39,763 bases of DNA, taken from positions 1-39,763 of the forward strand of contig JAPKYR010000186.1 of the NCBI GenBank assembly GCA_026394215.1. The letters are read 5' to 3'. A model generated the notes under the pieces. That model had not been told where the DNA came from and did not search any database. It was given only the letters and a program-made list of their open reading frames with translations. A program made the translations under genes and the position numbers. The DNA is from a bacterium (GTDB lineage Bacteria; JAJVIF01; JAPKYR01). The number at the start of each line of letters is the position of its first letter. Positions within the stretch are counted from its first letter, which is position 1. Below, in pieces: positions 39,361 to 39,763 of the stretch.

Positions 39361-39763
39361 TTAACGGTCTCGTCTATCCCGTCCGCCCGAACCTCGATCT
39401 CCTCCGCCGGGTCGACGATCTCCGCCTCGTCCGCCACCGCCGCCGCCACCCGGACGTCGGTCTCTGTCGCGGCTTCCTCCGCCATCTCGATCTCTCGGAG
39501 GTCTTGAGTCTCTATCGTGATCTCTGTCTCTCGGCGGTCTGTCGGGCATATTATTAAGCCTTTCAAGTATCGGATCGCCGTCGGGGAAATCCAGATCGCG
39601 TCGGGATAGAGATATCTTCCCATTGTCCCTGTCGATTTCCTGAATTCTTACCCGCACGATATCGCCGACATGCAGACAATCTTCTATATTCTCGACCCGC
39701 TTCTCGCAGACCTGGCTGATATGCAGAAGCCCGTCTGTCGAAGGAGTCAATTTTACAAATGCG
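39361..39763 (-). CDS. pnp: Polyribonucleotide nucleotidyltransferase, C-terminal S1 domain and tail (5' part outside the window)
   Basis: The minus-strand frame is open to the window edge and gives AFVKLTPSTDGLLHISQV, GDIVRVRIQEIDRDNGKISL and SRRD: the end of an S1 RNA-binding domain as found at the C-terminus of PNPase. It is followed by a disordered Arg/Gly/Asp-rich tail (RPPRDRDGGGSRDRDRRPGG) of about 60 residues, which would add RNA affinity. A ribosomal protein S1-like gene is the alternative; the single S1 domain, the SRRDLD ending and the RDR/GG tail favour PNPase. The last 190 bases of the gene are duplicated at 37493-37672. No terminator other than REP D follows. Confidence 0.75.
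   Translation of the reverse strand, partial: AFVKLTPSTDGLLHISQVCEKRVENIEDCLHVGDIVRVRIQEIDRDNGKISLSRRDLDFPDGDPILERLNNMPDRPPRDRDHDRDSRPPRDRDGGGSRDRDRRPGGGGGGGRGGDRRPGGGDRGSGGRDRRDR

Noticed and set aside
1-39763. tRNA or rRNA genes
   Set aside because: I saw no cloverleaf with a T-loop GTTCRA and no rRNA signature; short GC hairpins proved to be repeats.

Overview
The window looks like a chromosomal fragment of a free-living bacterium with a Gram-negative-type envelope, probably from a poorly sampled or candidate phylum. The grounds are lipobox lipoproteins, long exported beta-propeller proteins, a FliA-type sigma factor, a fused shikimate kinase/dehydroquinate synthase, and many secreted proteins without an obvious named family. 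No rRNA, tRNA, CRISPR array, transposase or phage module was seen. The phylum cannot be fixed from the sequence alone.

Layout. 1-1731: end of an exported PKD plus beta-propeller protein. 1957-4739 (minus): acyl-CoA carboxyltransferase, two tiny coupled ORFs and a biotin carrier. 5046-7333: two membrane proteins followed by a FliA/WhiG sigma factor. 7550-8608 (minus): a Cys-rich exported protein and a pseudopilin-like exported protein behind a promoter whose spacer is a G10 tract. 8767-9622: inverted repeats, a restriction-methylase tail remnant, and a DUF4258-like/DUF2283-like pair. 9694-11427 (minus): prolyl-tRNA synthetase. 11543-17770: one orphan, two large exported proteins (beta-propeller lipoprotein; lamin-tail plus C39-like peptidase) and a tandem pair of membrane-anchored solenoid-like proteins. 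17990-33493: a series rich in lipoproteins. Four of these share one N-terminal domain joined to different C-termini; zinc-ribbon minis, a pentapeptide-like repeat protein and MnmG are interspersed. 33707-35389: AroK-AroB fusion. 35489-36288: broken dinD. 36470-39763: an orphan, a GT-C-type membrane protein and the 3' end of pnp (minus).

The housekeeping genes (proS, mnmG, aroKB, pnp, the carboxylase) are scattered among a large envelope or extracellular gene set, as expected for an accessory-rich chromosome. Intergenic spaces hold at least five families of hairpin-forming repeats. In several of them the stem sequence differs between copies while pairing is kept, so the hairpin itself appears to be conserved.

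The strongest leads are: (1) a likely phase-variable promoter at 8642-8669; (2) a modular lipoprotein family with a shared N-terminal domain; (3) a membrane glycosyltransferase-like gene flanked by duplicated copies of the pnp 3' end plus a double-hairpin repeat; (4) two coupled mini-ORFs of similar design in the acyl-CoA carboxylase operon. All calls are by eye; no database search was run.
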